From Longimicrobium sp. (GTDB lineage Bacteria > Gemmatimonadota > Gemmatimonadetes > Longimicrobiales > Longimicrobiaceae): a DNA stretch of 64,000 nucleotides. Made by a program: the position numbers and the translations under genes. Numbering within the stretch: position 1 is the stretch's first letter; each line of letters begins with the position of its first letter. Positions 49,508 through 58,070 of this stretch are shown piece by piece. Location of the stretch: contig DASVQP010000043.1 in the NCBI GenBank assembly GCA_036389135.1, forward strand, positions 38,278-102,277. The letters are read 5' to 3'. The notes beneath the pieces are model-generated. The model searched no databases. It was given only the letters and a program-made list of their open reading frames with translations, and was not told the origin of the DNA.

Positions 49508-49711
49508 CTATCTGCCGGGATACGGGAGCATCGGGACCTGCCAGCGGCGGAAGAGCGCCAGCCCAACCATCACCAGCAGGAGAAGGGCGAACAGGATCAT
49601 CGTTCCGTACAGGCACCCGGTGACCCCGCAGCCGCCGGGCGGCGTGCGGTTCGGCCCGGGCTCGGGTGGAAGCCGGACGATGCCGTCCGGGAGGTCGTCG
49701 TTTTGCCGCAA
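49508..49711 (-). CDS. Small membrane protein, 67 aa
   Basis: The N-terminal half is Pro/Gly-rich and polar (DDLPDGIVRLPPEPGPNRTP, PGGCG) and the C-terminal half has one helix, GTMILFALLLLVMVGLALF, with a basic RRW after it. Two Cys flank the start of the helix (GGCGVTGC). The codon use fits a real gene but the frame is short and no family is recognised. It lies between the lipoprotein and the NAD-binding gene. Confidence 0.5.
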   Translation of the reverse strand: MRQNDDLPDGIVRLPPEPGPNRTPPGGCGVTGCLYGTMILFALLLLVMVGLALFRRWQVPMLPYPGR

Positions 49712-49733
49712 GCGTGTGCCGGGTTGCGAGGGT

Positions 49734-50411
49734 TCAGCGGCCGAGCCGCTCGATCTGGTCTGACTCCACGACGACGGTGCCGCGCACCCCTTCCTTCGCC
49801 AGCCGCACCAGCGCCGCGGCCACCGTCGCCGCGTGGATCGCGCGGTACTTCCGCAATCTAGCCCGCAGCAAGGGTGAGAGGAGCGGCGCCACCTTCTGCG
49901 CCAGCGCCTCCGCCGGGCGCCTCTCCGCGCGCGTCCCCAGGAGGAGCGAGGGCCGAAGCAGCGCCACCCCCGCGAAGGGAAACCCCGCGATCGCCGCCTC
50001 CGTCTCCCCCTTTACGCGATTGTAGAAGACGCGCGACCCCGCATCCGCCCCCGCCGCGGAGACCAGGAGAAAGTGGCGCGAGCCCGCCCCCGACGCCACT
50101 CGCGCGGCGTGCACGGGAATGTCGTGGTCCACGCGCCGGAACGCCTCCTGTGACCCCGCGGCGCGGATGGTGGTTCCCAGGCAGCAGAACACGTCCGCCC
50201 CGCCGAACGCCGGCGCCTGCCCGTCCAGCAGCCGCTCCACATCTCCAGTGTGTTCGTCCAGCCTGGCGTGCGCCCGCCCACTCGCCCGCCGTCCCAGAAC
50301 CGTCACTCGCCCATACTCCGAATCGCCCAGCAGCAGATCCAGGCAGTGCCCGCCCACCAGCCCCGTCGCCCCCAGCAGGACGGCGGCGCGCGGGGAACGG
50401 GGAGCACTCAT
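49734..50411 (-). CDS. NAD(P)-binding Rossmann-fold protein, HTATIP2/YbjT-like
   Basis: The product is 225 aa. AVLLGATGLVGGHCLDLLL is the GxxGxxG nucleotide loop, followed by VTVLGRR, ADVFCCLGTTIRAAGSQEAF, FLLVSAAGADAGSRVFYNRV and RPSLLLGTRAERRP. This is the atypical SDR group of HTATIP2/TIP30 and bacterial relatives, with YNRVKGE standing at the YxxxK position. The substrate is unknown. Its ATG overlaps the VapC stop (TCAT on plus, 50408-50411), an odd partner for a toxin-antitoxin unit. Confidence 0.75.
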   Translation of the reverse strand: MSAPRSPRAAVLLGATGLVGGHCLDLLLGDSEYGRVTVLGRRASGRAHARLDEHTGDVERLLDGQAPAFGGADVFCCLGTTIRAAGSQEAFRRVDHDIPVHAARVASGAGSRHFLLVSAAGADAGSRVFYNRVKGETEAAIAGFPFAGVALLRPSLLLGTRAERRPAEALAQKVAPLLSPLLRARLRKYRAIHAATVAAALVRLAKEGVRGTVVVESDQIERLGR

Positions 50412-50845
50412 GGCGACGCGTCGAGAACGGCGAGCAAACCTTGCTCGCCGTAGCTGATGATGCTCCTGTCACGAGTGACTAGCGTCGCACCCAGATCTCG
50501 CGCGGTCGCGATCAGGATGCGGTCCGCCGGATCGCCGTGCACGGTCCCAGGAAGAGAACTGCTGTCGAGTGCTACCTCGGGCGAGAGTTCCGCCAGTCGC
50601 ACGCCAGGGACACCAAGCGCGCGCCGCACCCAGTCCTGTATCCCACGGGAAAGCGTGAGCCGCCCTTTCGCCTCGAGCATCCCAACTTCCCACACTGAGA
50701 TCGCGGACACCCAGACCCGCCCGTCGGTCTGCGCCCGTTCCACAGCATCCAGCACCGTAGATGGAACCTCGTCCGTGCGCCCTTCCATCACCCAGATCCA
50801 AACGTGGGTATCGAGGAGAAGCGGAGCGGCGGGCATGTCAGGCAT
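50408..50845 (-). CDS. PIN-domain toxin, VapC family
   Basis: The product is 145 aa. LLLDTHVWIWVMEG (first Asp), SAISVWEVGMLEAKGRL (Glu) and HGDPADRILIATARDLGATLVTRD (read as GDPADRILIATA plus LVTRD, last acids) give the complete PIN acidic site for RNA cleavage. It resembles the Sll0205-like PIN group. The start ATG at 50843-50845 overlaps the antitoxin gene by eight bases; 50836 is an alternative. It is the second gene of a phd-vapC pair and overlaps an NAD-binding gene downstream. Confidence 0.85.
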   Translation of the reverse strand: MPDMPAAPLLLDTHVWIWVMEGRTDEVPSTVLDAVERAQTDGRVWVSAISVWEVGMLEAKGRLTLSRGIQDWVRRALGVPGVRLAELSPEVALDSSSLPGTVHGDPADRILIATARDLGATLVTRDRSIISYGEQGLLAVLDASP

Positions 50846-51134
50846 CCGCGTCCCACTCCTCGTCGATCGGAGAGATGAGATCCCCGTACGCCGTGACGCT
50901 CCCGGCCAGGTATCCGACCATGGATACGGGGGATTCTTCAAACGGAACGAGCTTGGCTACAGGGCGTCCGTACCGTGTGATTACCACTTCCCCGCGTTCC
51001 TGCCTCACCTGTTCGATAAGCTGCAGACAGTGCGTTTTGAAGTCTCCCGCGGGCACCCAACCGGCCTCATTCGCGGCGTAGGGCGGTGCAATCTCGCGGA
51101 CACTCTGGCGCGGACGCTTCTTCGGCTCGTACAT
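50838..51134 (-). CDS. Phd/YefM-type antitoxin for VapC
   Basis: The product is 98 aa. WVPAGDFKTHCLQLIEQVRQ, ERGEVVITRYGRPVAKLVPF is the Phd fold. AAGGAGG lies four bases before the ATG. The C-terminal part (EESPVSMVGYLAGSVTAYGD, LISPIDEEWDADA) is acidic, as expected for the toxin-wrapping segment. It has a near-consensus promoter with two direct repeats suited to autoregulation. It differs from the Phd at 5836 in sequence, so the two systems are separate acquisitions. Confidence 0.85.
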   Translation of the reverse strand: MYEPKKRPRQSVREIAPPYAANEAGWVPAGDFKTHCLQLIEQVRQERGEVVITRYGRPVAKLVPFEESPVSMVGYLAGSVTAYGDLISPIDEEWDADA

Positions 51135-51147
51135 ACCGCCTCCTTGT

Positions 51148-51184
51148 CGACCAACAATATACGACCAACAGTTCTGCCGAACAA
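51148..51184 (-). promoter_or_regulatory. Promoter and direct-repeat operator of phd-vapC
   Basis: On the minus strand TTGTTC (51179-51184), 17 bases, TATATT (51056+100, i.e. 51156-51161). GTTGGTCG occurs twice, at 51162-51169 and 51148-51155, flanking the -10 and spaced 14 bases apart, suggesting Phd binding sites. Confidence 0.7.
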
Positions 51185-51200
51185 GCTTAATGACGCCAGC

Positions 51201-53618
51201 TCACTCGCCGTACAGCCCGCGGTAGAGCGCGATGTTGCGGGTGAGGATCTTCACGTAATCGCGCGTCTCCTCGAAGGGGATGCGCTCGGTGAACAGCTCC
51301 GGGTCGCGCGCCTCGGGGAAGCGCCGCCAGCGCGCCACACGCCCCGGCCCCGCGTTGTACGCCGAGAAGACGTACGGGAGGTTGCGGTCGTAAGCGCGGA
51401 TCTGCGCCGCCAGGTAGCGGATGCCCAGGTGGACGTTGATTTCCGGGTTGTAGAGCATCTCCGTGTCCCACCCGCGGATCCCCGCGCCGGCGGCCAGGCC
51501 GCGCCCCGTGCCCGGCATCACCTGCATCAGGCCGAGCGCGCCGACGGGCGAGCGCGCCCGCGCCCTGAAGACCGACTCCTGCCGCGTGAGCGCCGCCACC
51601 AGGAACGGATCCAGCCCGCGCTCGCGCGACTCCGCCTCGATGATCGGGCGGTACTGGAGGGGATAGAGGATGCGCAGGAGGCGCGCATTCGGCTTCTCGC
51701 CCTTCGCCTCCAGCGCCCGCGCGATCCGCACCCCGTGCACCGTCCATCCGCGCGCCGCCAGCGCCTCCCCCAGGGCGTAGCGCGTGGGGACGTCCTCGGG
51801 GGCGGAGCGCACCACGCGATCGACCTCCGCGTCCGCATCGGTGTGCATCCCGGCCTCGCGGAGGAGGTCGGCGGCGGAGAGGGCGTCGGCCATGCGCGTG
51901 GCGAGGTCGCGGTTGACCGGGGGGGCCGGGTCGAGCGCGGCGGGCCAGTATGGCGTGTTCAGCCGCCGCGCGGCGAGCACCGTGTAGTACGAGACCGGGG
52001 CGCGGGTGCGGAGCTCGGCCCAGCGCTCCCGCGCGCCGGCGGCGTTCCCGGCGGCCTGGTGCGCGCGCCCCGCCCAGTACGTCGCCTGCGCCCACCCCTC
52101 CGTCTCGCGGGTGTGCGCGCGCAGGCCGTCCCACAGCCGCGCCGCTCCGGCCGCATCGCCGCCCAGGAGCGCCGCGCCGCCCACGCGCATGGACGCCAGC
52201 GCCGCGCGCGGGCTCGATGGATGCCGCTCCATCACCTGCCGGTAGGCCGCGAGCGCCGCGGCGTCGCGGCCGGCATCGTCGTCCAGGTCGGCCATCAGAT
52301 AGAGACCGTCGGCGGCCTCGGGCGCGTTCGGGAAGCGGGACGCCAGCTCGGCGAACGCGGCGCGCGCGCTCCCCGGCGCACCGCGCAGCCGCGCGCGCCC
52401 GAGGAAGTACAGCGCCAGCGGCCCGGTAGGCGCCGCGGCGCGCGTGATGGGAACCAGCGCCGTGGCGGCGTCGGCGTAGCGGCCCGCGGCGAAGAGCGCT
52501 CGGCCCATTCGAAGCTGCACCGCGTCGCGCTCGGCCGGGATGCCCGCGCCGGCCGCGAGCCAGGCGCGGAACTGGCCCGCCGCCCGGTCCGGTGCGCCGC
52601 GCCCCAGCCAGGTCTCCGCGAGCGCCATCCGGTCCGCGGGCGTGAGGCCGCCGATCCGCTCGATCCCCTCGCCCGCCTCACCCGCGCCCGCGCTGGTGGG
52701 CGCCGCCGCCAGCGCCGCGCGGAAGTCCTGGCGCGCGGCATCCGCATCGCCGGCGGCGGCGGCGGCGCGGCCGGCGGCGGCGCGGATCGCGGCCCGGTCC
52801 GGCTCCGAGCCCGCCTGCGCTCCAAGCGCGAGCACCCGTTCGCGCCCCGACCGCGGATCGCGCGCACGGATGTACGCCTCCACCACCGCGCCCGCCGCGC
52901 GCCCGGACGGCACCTGGGCCGCCGAAGAGACGAAGCGCCGCACGCGCGCCGTGTCTCCCGCGGGGGCGAGCGCTTCCGCGGCCAGGAGCGCCGCCCACCC
53001 CGCCGCGGCGGAGGAGCCGGGCCCCATCCGCCCCAGCGCCGCCACCCCTTCCTCCGCCCGCCCCGCGCGAAGCAGCACGAGTCCGTGCCGCAGCTCCGCG
53101 ACGGTGCGTTCGGCCTGCGGCGCGCCTCGCGCGGGGTGGGCGCGCAAGTAGCGCTCGTAGGCGTCGGCCGCCTCTGCCCAGCGGCGCTGATCCTCGCGCG
53201 CGCGGCCCAGCAGGTACCACCCGTCGCCGCCGCCGGCAGAGTCCAGCCACGGCTTGCCGTCCAGCAGCGAGCGAACCGCGCCCCATGCGCCCCATGCGGC
53301 GTTGGCGCGCGCCGCCACCAGCACGAGCTCCGGGTCCGAGTCCGCCTTCACCAGCTCCCGCAGCCGCCGCGACGCCCGCCAGTGGCGCCCCTCGCGCAGC
53401 AGCCGGAGGACGTCGGCGGGAAGATCGACGCCGTACGCCGCCGCGGCTTCGGCGGGGGTCGGCGCGCTCTGGATGGGTCCGCGTGCCGCCGTCACCTGGG
53501 CTGCCGCCTCGGTCGTCTCGGTGCGCGGGTCCCGCCCGGTCAGCCGCGTGGCCGCCCAGATCAGCGGGAGCACGAGGAGCATCGCTGCGGCGAGGATGTA
53601 GCTCTGGCGACGGTTCAT
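51201..53618 (-). CDS. Soluble-lytic-transglycosylase-like protein (SLT domain)
   Basis: The product is 805 aa. A membrane anchor (YILAAAMLLVLPLIWAATRL) leads into a long helical TPR-like solenoid (about residues 60-620) as in Slt70. The C-terminal catalytic domain has LDPFLVAALTRQESVFRARA (catalytic Glu near 680), GALGLMQVMPGTGRGLA, NPEINVHLGIRYLAAQIRAY and YVFSAYNAGPGRVARW. It cleaves the MurNAc-GlcNAc bond with anhydro-MurNAc release, feeding the recycling route that the AmgK/MurU genes would serve. The start at MNRRQS avoids a shadow extension. Confidence 0.92.
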   Translation of the reverse strand: MNRRQSYILAAAMLLVLPLIWAATRLTGRDPRTETTEAAAQVTAARGPIQSAPTPAEAAAAYGVDLPADVLRLLREGRHWRASRRLRELVKADSDPELVLVAARANAAWGAWGAVRSLLDGKPWLDSAGGGDGWYLLGRAREDQRRWAEAADAYERYLRAHPARGAPQAERTVAELRHGLVLLRAGRAEEGVAALGRMGPGSSAAAGWAALLAAEALAPAGDTARVRRFVSSAAQVPSGRAAGAVVEAYIRARDPRSGRERVLALGAQAGSEPDRAAIRAAAGRAAAAAGDADAARQDFRAALAAAPTSAGAGEAGEGIERIGGLTPADRMALAETWLGRGAPDRAAGQFRAWLAAGAGIPAERDAVQLRMGRALFAAGRYADAATALVPITRAAAPTGPLALYFLGRARLRGAPGSARAAFAELASRFPNAPEAADGLYLMADLDDDAGRDAAALAAYRQVMERHPSSPRAALASMRVGGAALLGGDAAGAARLWDGLRAHTRETEGWAQATYWAGRAHQAAGNAAGARERWAELRTRAPVSYYTVLAARRLNTPYWPAALDPAPPVNRDLATRMADALSAADLLREAGMHTDADAEVDRVVRSAPEDVPTRYALGEALAARGWTVHGVRIARALEAKGEKPNARLLRILYPLQYRPIIEAESRERGLDPFLVAALTRQESVFRARARSPVGALGLMQVMPGTGRGLAAGAGIRGWDTEMLYNPEINVHLGIRYLAAQIRAYDRNLPYVFSAYNAGPGRVARWRRFPEARDPELFTERIPFEETRDYVKILTRNIALYRGLYGE

Positions 53619-53707
53619 TCGAAAGGGACGACGGGTGACGGCACGCGCAAATTCGCTCGGGTGCGAGGCTTGCGAATCACGTGCCCTCACGGGGAGCGGC
53701 GGGTTCC

Positions 53708-54136
53708 ATGGGTGCCAGCGGAGGAGCGATGGAGCACGAAGGAGCGTTCGGCGCCGCCGAGCAGTTCGTGCAGAACGGGGTGGAGTGGCTGCGCCTCGGC
53801 GTGGAGTCGATCGGCGCGCTGGTGATCGCGGCGGGGATCGTCGCGGCCATCGTCAGGGCCGCGAACCTCTGGCGCAGGGGCGCGCCGCGCGCATACACGG
53901 CCCTGCGGCTGACGCTGGCGCACTACCTGGCCGTCGCGCTCGAGTTCCAGCTCGCCGCCGACATCCTCTCCACCGCCGTCGCGCCCACCTGGGAGCGGAT
54001 TGGGAAGCTGGCCGCCGTCGCCGTCATCCGCACGGGCCTCAACTACTTCCTCGCCAAGGAGATGGCGGCAGAGGAAGCGCACCTCCAGCGCCGCGCGGCG
54101 GACGGAACGCCGGAGGAGCTGCGGACGACGCCGTGA
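53708..54136 (+). CDS. DUF1622-like membrane protein
   Basis: The product is 142 aa. A soluble start (EHEGAFGAAEQFVQNGVEWL) precedes three membrane segments, IGALVIAAGIVAAIVRAANLW, LRLTLAHYLAVALEFQLAAD and IGKLAAVAVIRTGLNYFLAKE. FQLAADILSTAVAPTW and the RTxLNYFLxxE ending match DUF1622, of unknown role. It is divergent from the transglycosylase gene, with 89 bases between. The start could be 53708 or 53729. Repeat D begins at its stop. Confidence 0.7.
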   Translation: MGASGGAMEHEGAFGAAEQFVQNGVEWLRLGVESIGALVIAAGIVAAIVRAANLWRRGAPRAYTALRLTLAHYLAVALEFQLAADILSTAVAPTWERIGKLAAVAVIRTGLNYFLAKEMAAEEAHLQRRAADGTPEELRTTP

Positions 54137-54143
54137 GGGGCCG

Positions 54144-54209
54144 GCAGGCCCCCTCCCCCCGACCCCCTCCCCCGCCTGCGGGGGCGCAGGGCGGGTGAGG
54201 GGGAGAACT
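54144..54209 (+). repeat. Family D repeat copy
   Basis: GGCCCCCTCCCCCCGACCCC, CTCCCCCGCCTGCGGGGGCG, CAGGGCGGGTGAGGGGGAG, AACTG. It is the inverse of 62-125 over about 60 bases, and begins eight bases after the DUF1622 TGA. Confidence 0.8.
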
Positions 54210-54270
54210 GCATGTGGTGGACGGCTAATCTGGACTGGTGGGCGCGTTTGACTTACATCCGGAGGCGATC

Positions 54271-54756
54271 ATGTGGCGCAGGATGCTTTGCGGGGTGCTG
54301 ATGGCGGGGGCCTCAGCCGGGTGCGCGAAGGGGGAAGGCGCAGATCCCGGCGCGCAGAGGGCTGAAGCTGCCCCTTCCCAGCCGAGCGCGCTCGACAGCG
54401 CAGTCGTGCGGCTCAGCAACGGGACGCAGACCGATCGCGATTTTGCGGCGCTGGAACAGGCTGCCCTTCGCGGCGACTATCAGGCGCAACGGAACCTTGC
54501 GTGGTGGCTGTCCGACTCGACCACACCCGGGCACAGCCCACGCGTCGGGCGGAACCAGTTACTCGCCTGTGCATGGCGCATGGTCATCCTGCGCTCCGGA
54601 TCAATGAGCGTCGATCGCAGCGACGCCGCCAACATGGAGATTGACTGCGGGCAAAGGCTCTCGTTAGCAGAACTCAGCGCCGCGACGGCGCAGGCTGAGC
54701 GCCTTTATGAGCGGATTTACCCCTCGCGTGAGGGTGGCGGTGTGCAGGGCCCGTAA
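54271..54756 (+). CDS. Small lipoprotein, 161 aa, Sel1-like stretch
   Basis: MWRRMLCGVLMAGASAGC is the lipoprotein signal. GGAGG lies six bases before the ATG. The body has ALEQAALRGDYQAQRNLAWW, a Sel1/TPR-like helix pair, then CAWRMVILRSGSMSVD, DAANMEIDCGQRLS and a final helix, AATAQAERLYERIYP. Two Cys (ACAW, IDCG) could pair. No enzyme motif. It borders the low-GC island and itself has the chromosomal base composition. Confidence 0.65.
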   Translation: MWRRMLCGVLMAGASAGCAKGEGADPGAQRAEAAPSQPSALDSAVVRLSNGTQTDRDFAALEQAALRGDYQAQRNLAWWLSDSTTPGHSPRVGRNQLLACAWRMVILRSGSMSVDRSDAANMEIDCGQRLSLAELSAATAQAERLYERIYPSREGGGVQGP

Positions 54757-54860
54757 AAACGCCGCCGAGGCGGCGCGCTGTCAGAATGCAGGAGACGAAG
54801 AGCGCGTCGACCCGATAAGCGTTCAATCGGGCCGGCGCGTTTCTGCTGGCCGCGCGAGAT

Positions 54861-54884
54861 AGGCGCGCAATTCATCGCGCCCAC
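54861..54884 (+). repeat. Degenerate family A repeat
   Basis: TAGGCGCGCAATTCATCGCG, CCC. It differs from other copies by a C in place of GG and a shifted loop. In the 54757-54911 gap, which has a CCGCCGAGGCGG hairpin after the lipoprotein stop and no gene. Confidence 0.6.
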
Positions 54885-54911
54885 GCCCGCACTGCACCGC
54901 CGCCGCCCCCT

Positions 54912-55091
54912 TTAAAACGTCAGGCGCCGCACCACCTCTCGCGCACCGCGTCGGTACACGGTAAGACATACTAGCTCGCCCTCAGGGTCGCGCACTTCCC
55001 ACCAGCGCGTGCGGTTGCGCTTGCAGTACGTGAATGCTGGGCGCACAACAGACGACCCCTGCTCGGACGCTTGTGGCTCTTGCACATCCAT
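54912..55091 (-). CDS. Hypothetical protein, 59 aa
   Basis: Translation gives MDVQEPQASEQGSSVVRPAF, TYCKRNRTRWWEVRDPEGEL, VCLTVYRRGAREVVRRLTF. A perfectly placed GGAGG precedes the ATG. The core TRWWEVRDPEGELVCLTVYRRG reads like a compact two- or three-stranded sheet with a Trp pair. Highly basic. It is at the left edge of the lower-GC island. I do not recognise the family; it could bind nucleic acid. Confidence 0.6.
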   Translation of the reverse strand: MDVQEPQASEQGSSVVRPAFTYCKRNRTRWWEVRDPEGELVCLTVYRRGAREVVRRLTF

Positions 55092-55230
55092 CTTCCACCT
55101 CCAACTCTCTTGACCCTCGGCGCCCGGCAGGGCTAGCTTGGTTCATTGGGCGGCCTTTAGGTCGGTCCGTTTTCAAGGCTGGCCGAATCTTCTTAGCGGG
55201 AGAGCGGACAGCCTTTTCTCTTGCCCTGCT

Positions 55231-55278
55231 GGATACAATTTAGTATCCATAGGCGAGGATGTCAACCAACACGTATCC
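55231..55278 (+). promoter_or_regulatory. GGATAC operator and promoter of island regulator
   Basis: GGATACAATTTAGTATCC (55231-55248) is a perfect six-base dyad with six-base spacer. TACAAT inside it is a good -10. A third half-site, GTATCC, lies at 55273-55278 just before the ATG at 55285. Confidence 0.6.
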
Positions 55279-55284
55279 AGGCGA

Positions 55285-55512
55285 ATGGATTTCAAAGAAG
55301 CTAGTTCACGGCTGACGACTTGCCACAACCTCGCGGATCTCGCCAGTGAAACAGGAATGTCGGAAGCCACCATCCGCCGTGCGCGACTGGAGCCCGGCAG
55401 TTCTGCCTACCGCTCACCACCACCGCAGTGGAGGGATGCGATCATCCGCTTGGCGGAGCAACGGATTGAACAGCTACGCGAGTTGGTTGCGGCCCTTCAA
55501 GCGCGACCCTGA
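55285..55512 (+). CDS. Small HTH-type DNA-binding protein, 75 aa
   Basis: The sequence MDFKEASSRLTTCHNLADLA, SETGMSEATIRRARLEPGSS contains a helix-turn-helix (NLADLASETGMSEATIRRARL). The C-terminal helix, AIIRLAEQRIEQLRELVAALQ, looks like a coiled-coil dimerisation segment. This is a compact repressor-like protein, and the palindrome just upstream suggests autoregulation. GC content is lower than the neighbours', as for the gene that follows. Family not certain (XRE- or MerR-like). Confidence 0.62.
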   Translation: MDFKEASSRLTTCHNLADLASETGMSEATIRRARLEPGSSAYRSPPPQWRDAIIRLAEQRIEQLRELVAALQARP

Positions 55513-55644
55513 CCGACAACTGCTAACCCGGTGCACCTTTCCGAAACGAAAGACCCCAGCCGGTCCTAAGAGGTAAGTGACGAAAACCGTTCGAGATCTC
55601 GGCGACTTCCGCGCGGTTAAGTCTCTCCCACTAAAGAGCCAATT

Positions 55645-56634
55645 ATGGATGAATCAAATTCCCACCGGGACCAAGTTACGACGTTCGAGATCGCTGGAGG
55701 GATCGGCCAAGCTGATATGTTTGCACGTGCTCACCCGGCTTCGCTCGAGGGCCCAGGCAAAGCCTGGGACCTGGCCAAAACAGTGATTGATCACGGTGGG
55801 TTCATGTTGTTGACAGTTAATGACATCAGCGCGGAGCACACCATCCGCGATTCTGTGATGGCCGCTCTCCTCAGAAGAACTCTGATCACAGCGGAGGGTG
55901 TACGCCTGCTAATCGCCAACGGCTTGGAGGAGTCCGCTTTTGCTTTAATGCGAACCCTAGTCGAACTAAAACTGAACGCTAAGCTCCTCAGGTCTGACCC
56001 GTCCGACAACCTCGCCCACCGTCTCGCGGCTTACCACTTCCTTCATGGAATGCGTCAACAGCAGCGTGTTTTGGACAATGCAGACACGCGTGCCATGTTG
56101 AAGCGAGGCACTGCAAACGATTTCGACTGGACCATCAATACTGCAAAGCGTCTCCGAGCCTTCTTCGAATCCGAGAACTTTGACAACGTGCGTGAGGCGT
56201 CGAAAACTCACCAGCACTGGCATGGGAAAAAGAATATTGAGGAGGCATTTGAGTGTGTTGGTAGCATATCAGACTACCTTCAAATATACAGCTTATTCTC
56301 GCCATTTGTTCACGCCGCTAATCCGGAAGCCGACTTTGCAGACGTGATTGACGGGAAGCCGGCTTTGAAACCTTTGGTACAGCGTGACCCATCCATGACA
56401 ATTCACCTACTGGGGGGCCTTGTTCTCACCACTCTGGAGATCTTAAGACTATTCATCGACAGCAAAGAGGGTGCGAAGTACGACGACACCGTGAAAGTGA
56501 CGGATTCCGCGACGGGTGAATCATTTATGATCAGTGGGATTTCCGCATTAGAGTTCGAAGCGGCGACGCTGTTCGAACCCTTCTTCAATCGAAAGGCAGA
56601 ATCTCGAACCTCCTCGAGTGGTACCAGCGAATGA
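55645..56634 (+). CDS. DUF5677-like protein on a low-GC island
   Basis: The product is 329 aa, soluble and helical. EGVRLLIANGLEESAFALMR, TLVELKLNAKLL and HRLAAYHFLHGMRQQQ match DUF5677-type proteins, often found in defence or mobile neighbourhoods, with FSPFVHAANPEADFAD (His) near the end. No enzyme motif is obvious. Base composition is visibly less GC-rich than in flanking genes, with A- and T-ending codons, which argues for recent transfer. The start is uncertain (MFARAHPAS at 55717 is an alternative). An AT-richer intergenic stretch (55513-55644) precedes it. Confidence 0.6.
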   Translation: MDESNSHRDQVTTFEIAGGIGQADMFARAHPASLEGPGKAWDLAKTVIDHGGFMLLTVNDISAEHTIRDSVMAALLRRTLITAEGVRLLIANGLEESAFALMRTLVELKLNAKLLRSDPSDNLAHRLAAYHFLHGMRQQQRVLDNADTRAMLKRGTANDFDWTINTAKRLRAFFESENFDNVREASKTHQHWHGKKNIEEAFECVGSISDYLQIYSLFSPFVHAANPEADFADVIDGKPALKPLVQRDPSMTIHLLGGLVLTTLEILRLFIDSKEGAKYDDTVKVTDSATGESFMISGISALEFEAATLFEPFFNRKAESRTSSSGTSE

Positions 56635-56732
56635 GCCTGAGCATAGGCGACTGTTTCTATTCACTCGCGGCGGAGGTTGTGTGCAGGATAGACTGTTTAG
56701 TTGCTGAATGATGCGGCAACACTGGTAATGTG

Positions 56733-56784
56733 AACAAGGAAGGGGCGCGGCTCGTCGGAGAGCCTCACCCCTTCCTTGTTTTAC
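56733..56784. terminator. Bidirectional terminator
   Basis: AACAAGGAAGGGG (56733-56745) pairs with CCCCTTCCTTGTT (56768-56780), 13 bases without a mismatch, followed by TTTA. It ends the peptide-transport operon on the minus strand and the island on the plus strand. Confidence 0.88.
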
Positions 56785-56795
56785 CCATACATCAA

Positions 56796-58070
56796 CTATT
56801 GCAGAATCGGCAATCCGCCCCCGCCGTCGCTCCCCGCGCCGAGCGGGACCTTGATGCAGGCCGCGAAGTGCCCGCCGCCCTTGTCCGCCAGCGGGGGGAC
56901 GATCTTGGCGCAGTCGGCGTCCTTGAGCGGGTGCGGGCAGCGCGGATGGAACGGGCACCCCGACGGCGGGTTGGCCGGCGAGGGGACGTCCCCCTGCAGC
57001 ACCACGCGCTCCCGCTTGATCCGCGGGTCGGGGATCGGCACGGCGGAGAGGAGCGCACGCGTGTACGGCATCAGCGGGTTCTTGTAGAGCTGGCGTGAGT
57101 CCGCCAGCTCCACGATGCGCCCCAGGTACATCACCGCCACGCGGTCGGAGATGTGCTCCACCACCGACAGGTCGTGCGCGATGAAGATGTAGGTGAGCCC
57201 CAGCTCCCGCTGCAGGTCCTGCAGCAGGTTGATCACCTGCGCCTGCACCGACACGTCGAGCGCGGACACGGGTTCGTCGCACACGATCAGGTCCGGCTCC
57301 ACCGCCAGCGCCCGCGCGATGCCGATGCGCTGCCGCTGCCCGCCCGAGAACTCGTGCGGATAGCGGACGGAGTGCTCCGGGCGCAGCCCCACCACGCGCA
57401 GCAGCTCGGCGATGCGGTCGTTGGCCTTCTGCCCCTTGGCGATCCCGTGGATCCCCAGCACCTCGCGGATCGTCTCCGCGATGGTCATGCGCGGGTTCAG
57501 CGACGAGAAGGGGTCCTGGAACACGATCTGGACGCGGCGGCGCATCCGGCGCAGGTCGCCCTTGTCCATCGTGAAGATGTCGTTCCCCTCGAAGTGCGCG
57601 CTCCCGGCGCTCGGCTCGATCAGGCGCAGGATGCTGCGCCCCATCGTGCTCTTGCCGCACCCCGACTCGCCCACCACCCCCAGCGTCTCGCCGCGCCGCA
57701 GCGCGAACGACACGCCGTCCACCGCCTTCACGTCGCCCACGTGGCGGTTGAAGAAGCCCTTGTGGATGGGGAAGTACTTCTTGAGCCCGCGCACCACCAG
57801 GAGCGCGTCCGGCGGCGGCTCCATGTCGTCCGGCGTGGAGCCGCGCAGATCGCTGTCGCCCTTGGCGGGGGGAAGCACCTCGCGCCCCGGCGGCTCCGGG
57901 ATGCGTGCCACCTGCGCGCGCTCCTCGGCGCCCGCGCCCGCCGGGCCGCGCTCGATCCCCTCGCCCACCAGCCCCTCTGCCCCGGCGTTCGGCTGCGAGC
58001 CGCCGCTGCGCTGGCCGTCGCCGGCGCCCTGGCCGCCGGCGGGCGTCGGCCCTTCGGGTGTCGCCGGCAT
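56796..58070 (-). CDS. oppF: Oligopeptide ABC transporter ATPase OppF/DppF
   Basis: The product is 424 aa. Walker A is [21 protein letters not shown]-loop [14 protein letters not shown], signature [17 protein letters not shown], Walker [15 protein letters not shown]. The C-terminus has the OppF Fe-S/Zn-type [16 protein letters not shown]. An unusual N-terminal extension of about 85 residues, rich in Gly, Pro, Ala and Glu ([19 protein letters not shown]), precedes the normal start of the family. Its ATG shares one base with the oppD stop (TGATG). It powers peptide import. Confidence 0.92.
   Translation of the reverse strand: MPATPEGPTPAGGQGAGDGQRSGGSQPNAGAEGLVGEGIERGPAGAGAEERAQVARIPEPPGREVLPPAKGDSDLRGSTPDDMEPPPDALLVVRGLKKYFPIHKGFFNRHVGDVKAVDGVSFALRRGETLGVVGESGCGKSTMGRSILRLIEPSAGSAHFEGNDIFTMDKGDLRRMRRRVQIVFQDPFSSLNPRMTIAETIREVLGIHGIAKGQKANDRIAELLRVVGLRPEHSVRYPHEFSGGQRQRIGIARALAVEPDLIVCDEPVSALDVSVQAQVINLLQDLQRELGLTYIFIAHDLSVVEHISDRVAVMYLGRIVELADSRQLYKNPLMPYTRALLSAVPIPDPRIKRERVVLQGDVPSPANPPSGCPFHPRCPHPLKDADCAKIVPPLADKGGGHFAACIKVPLGAGSDGGGGLPILQ

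Noticed and set aside
50457..53825. Open frame of 1122 codons antisense to the lytic transglycosylase
   Set aside because: Shadow of a verified SLT-domain gene; no motif and no start signal.
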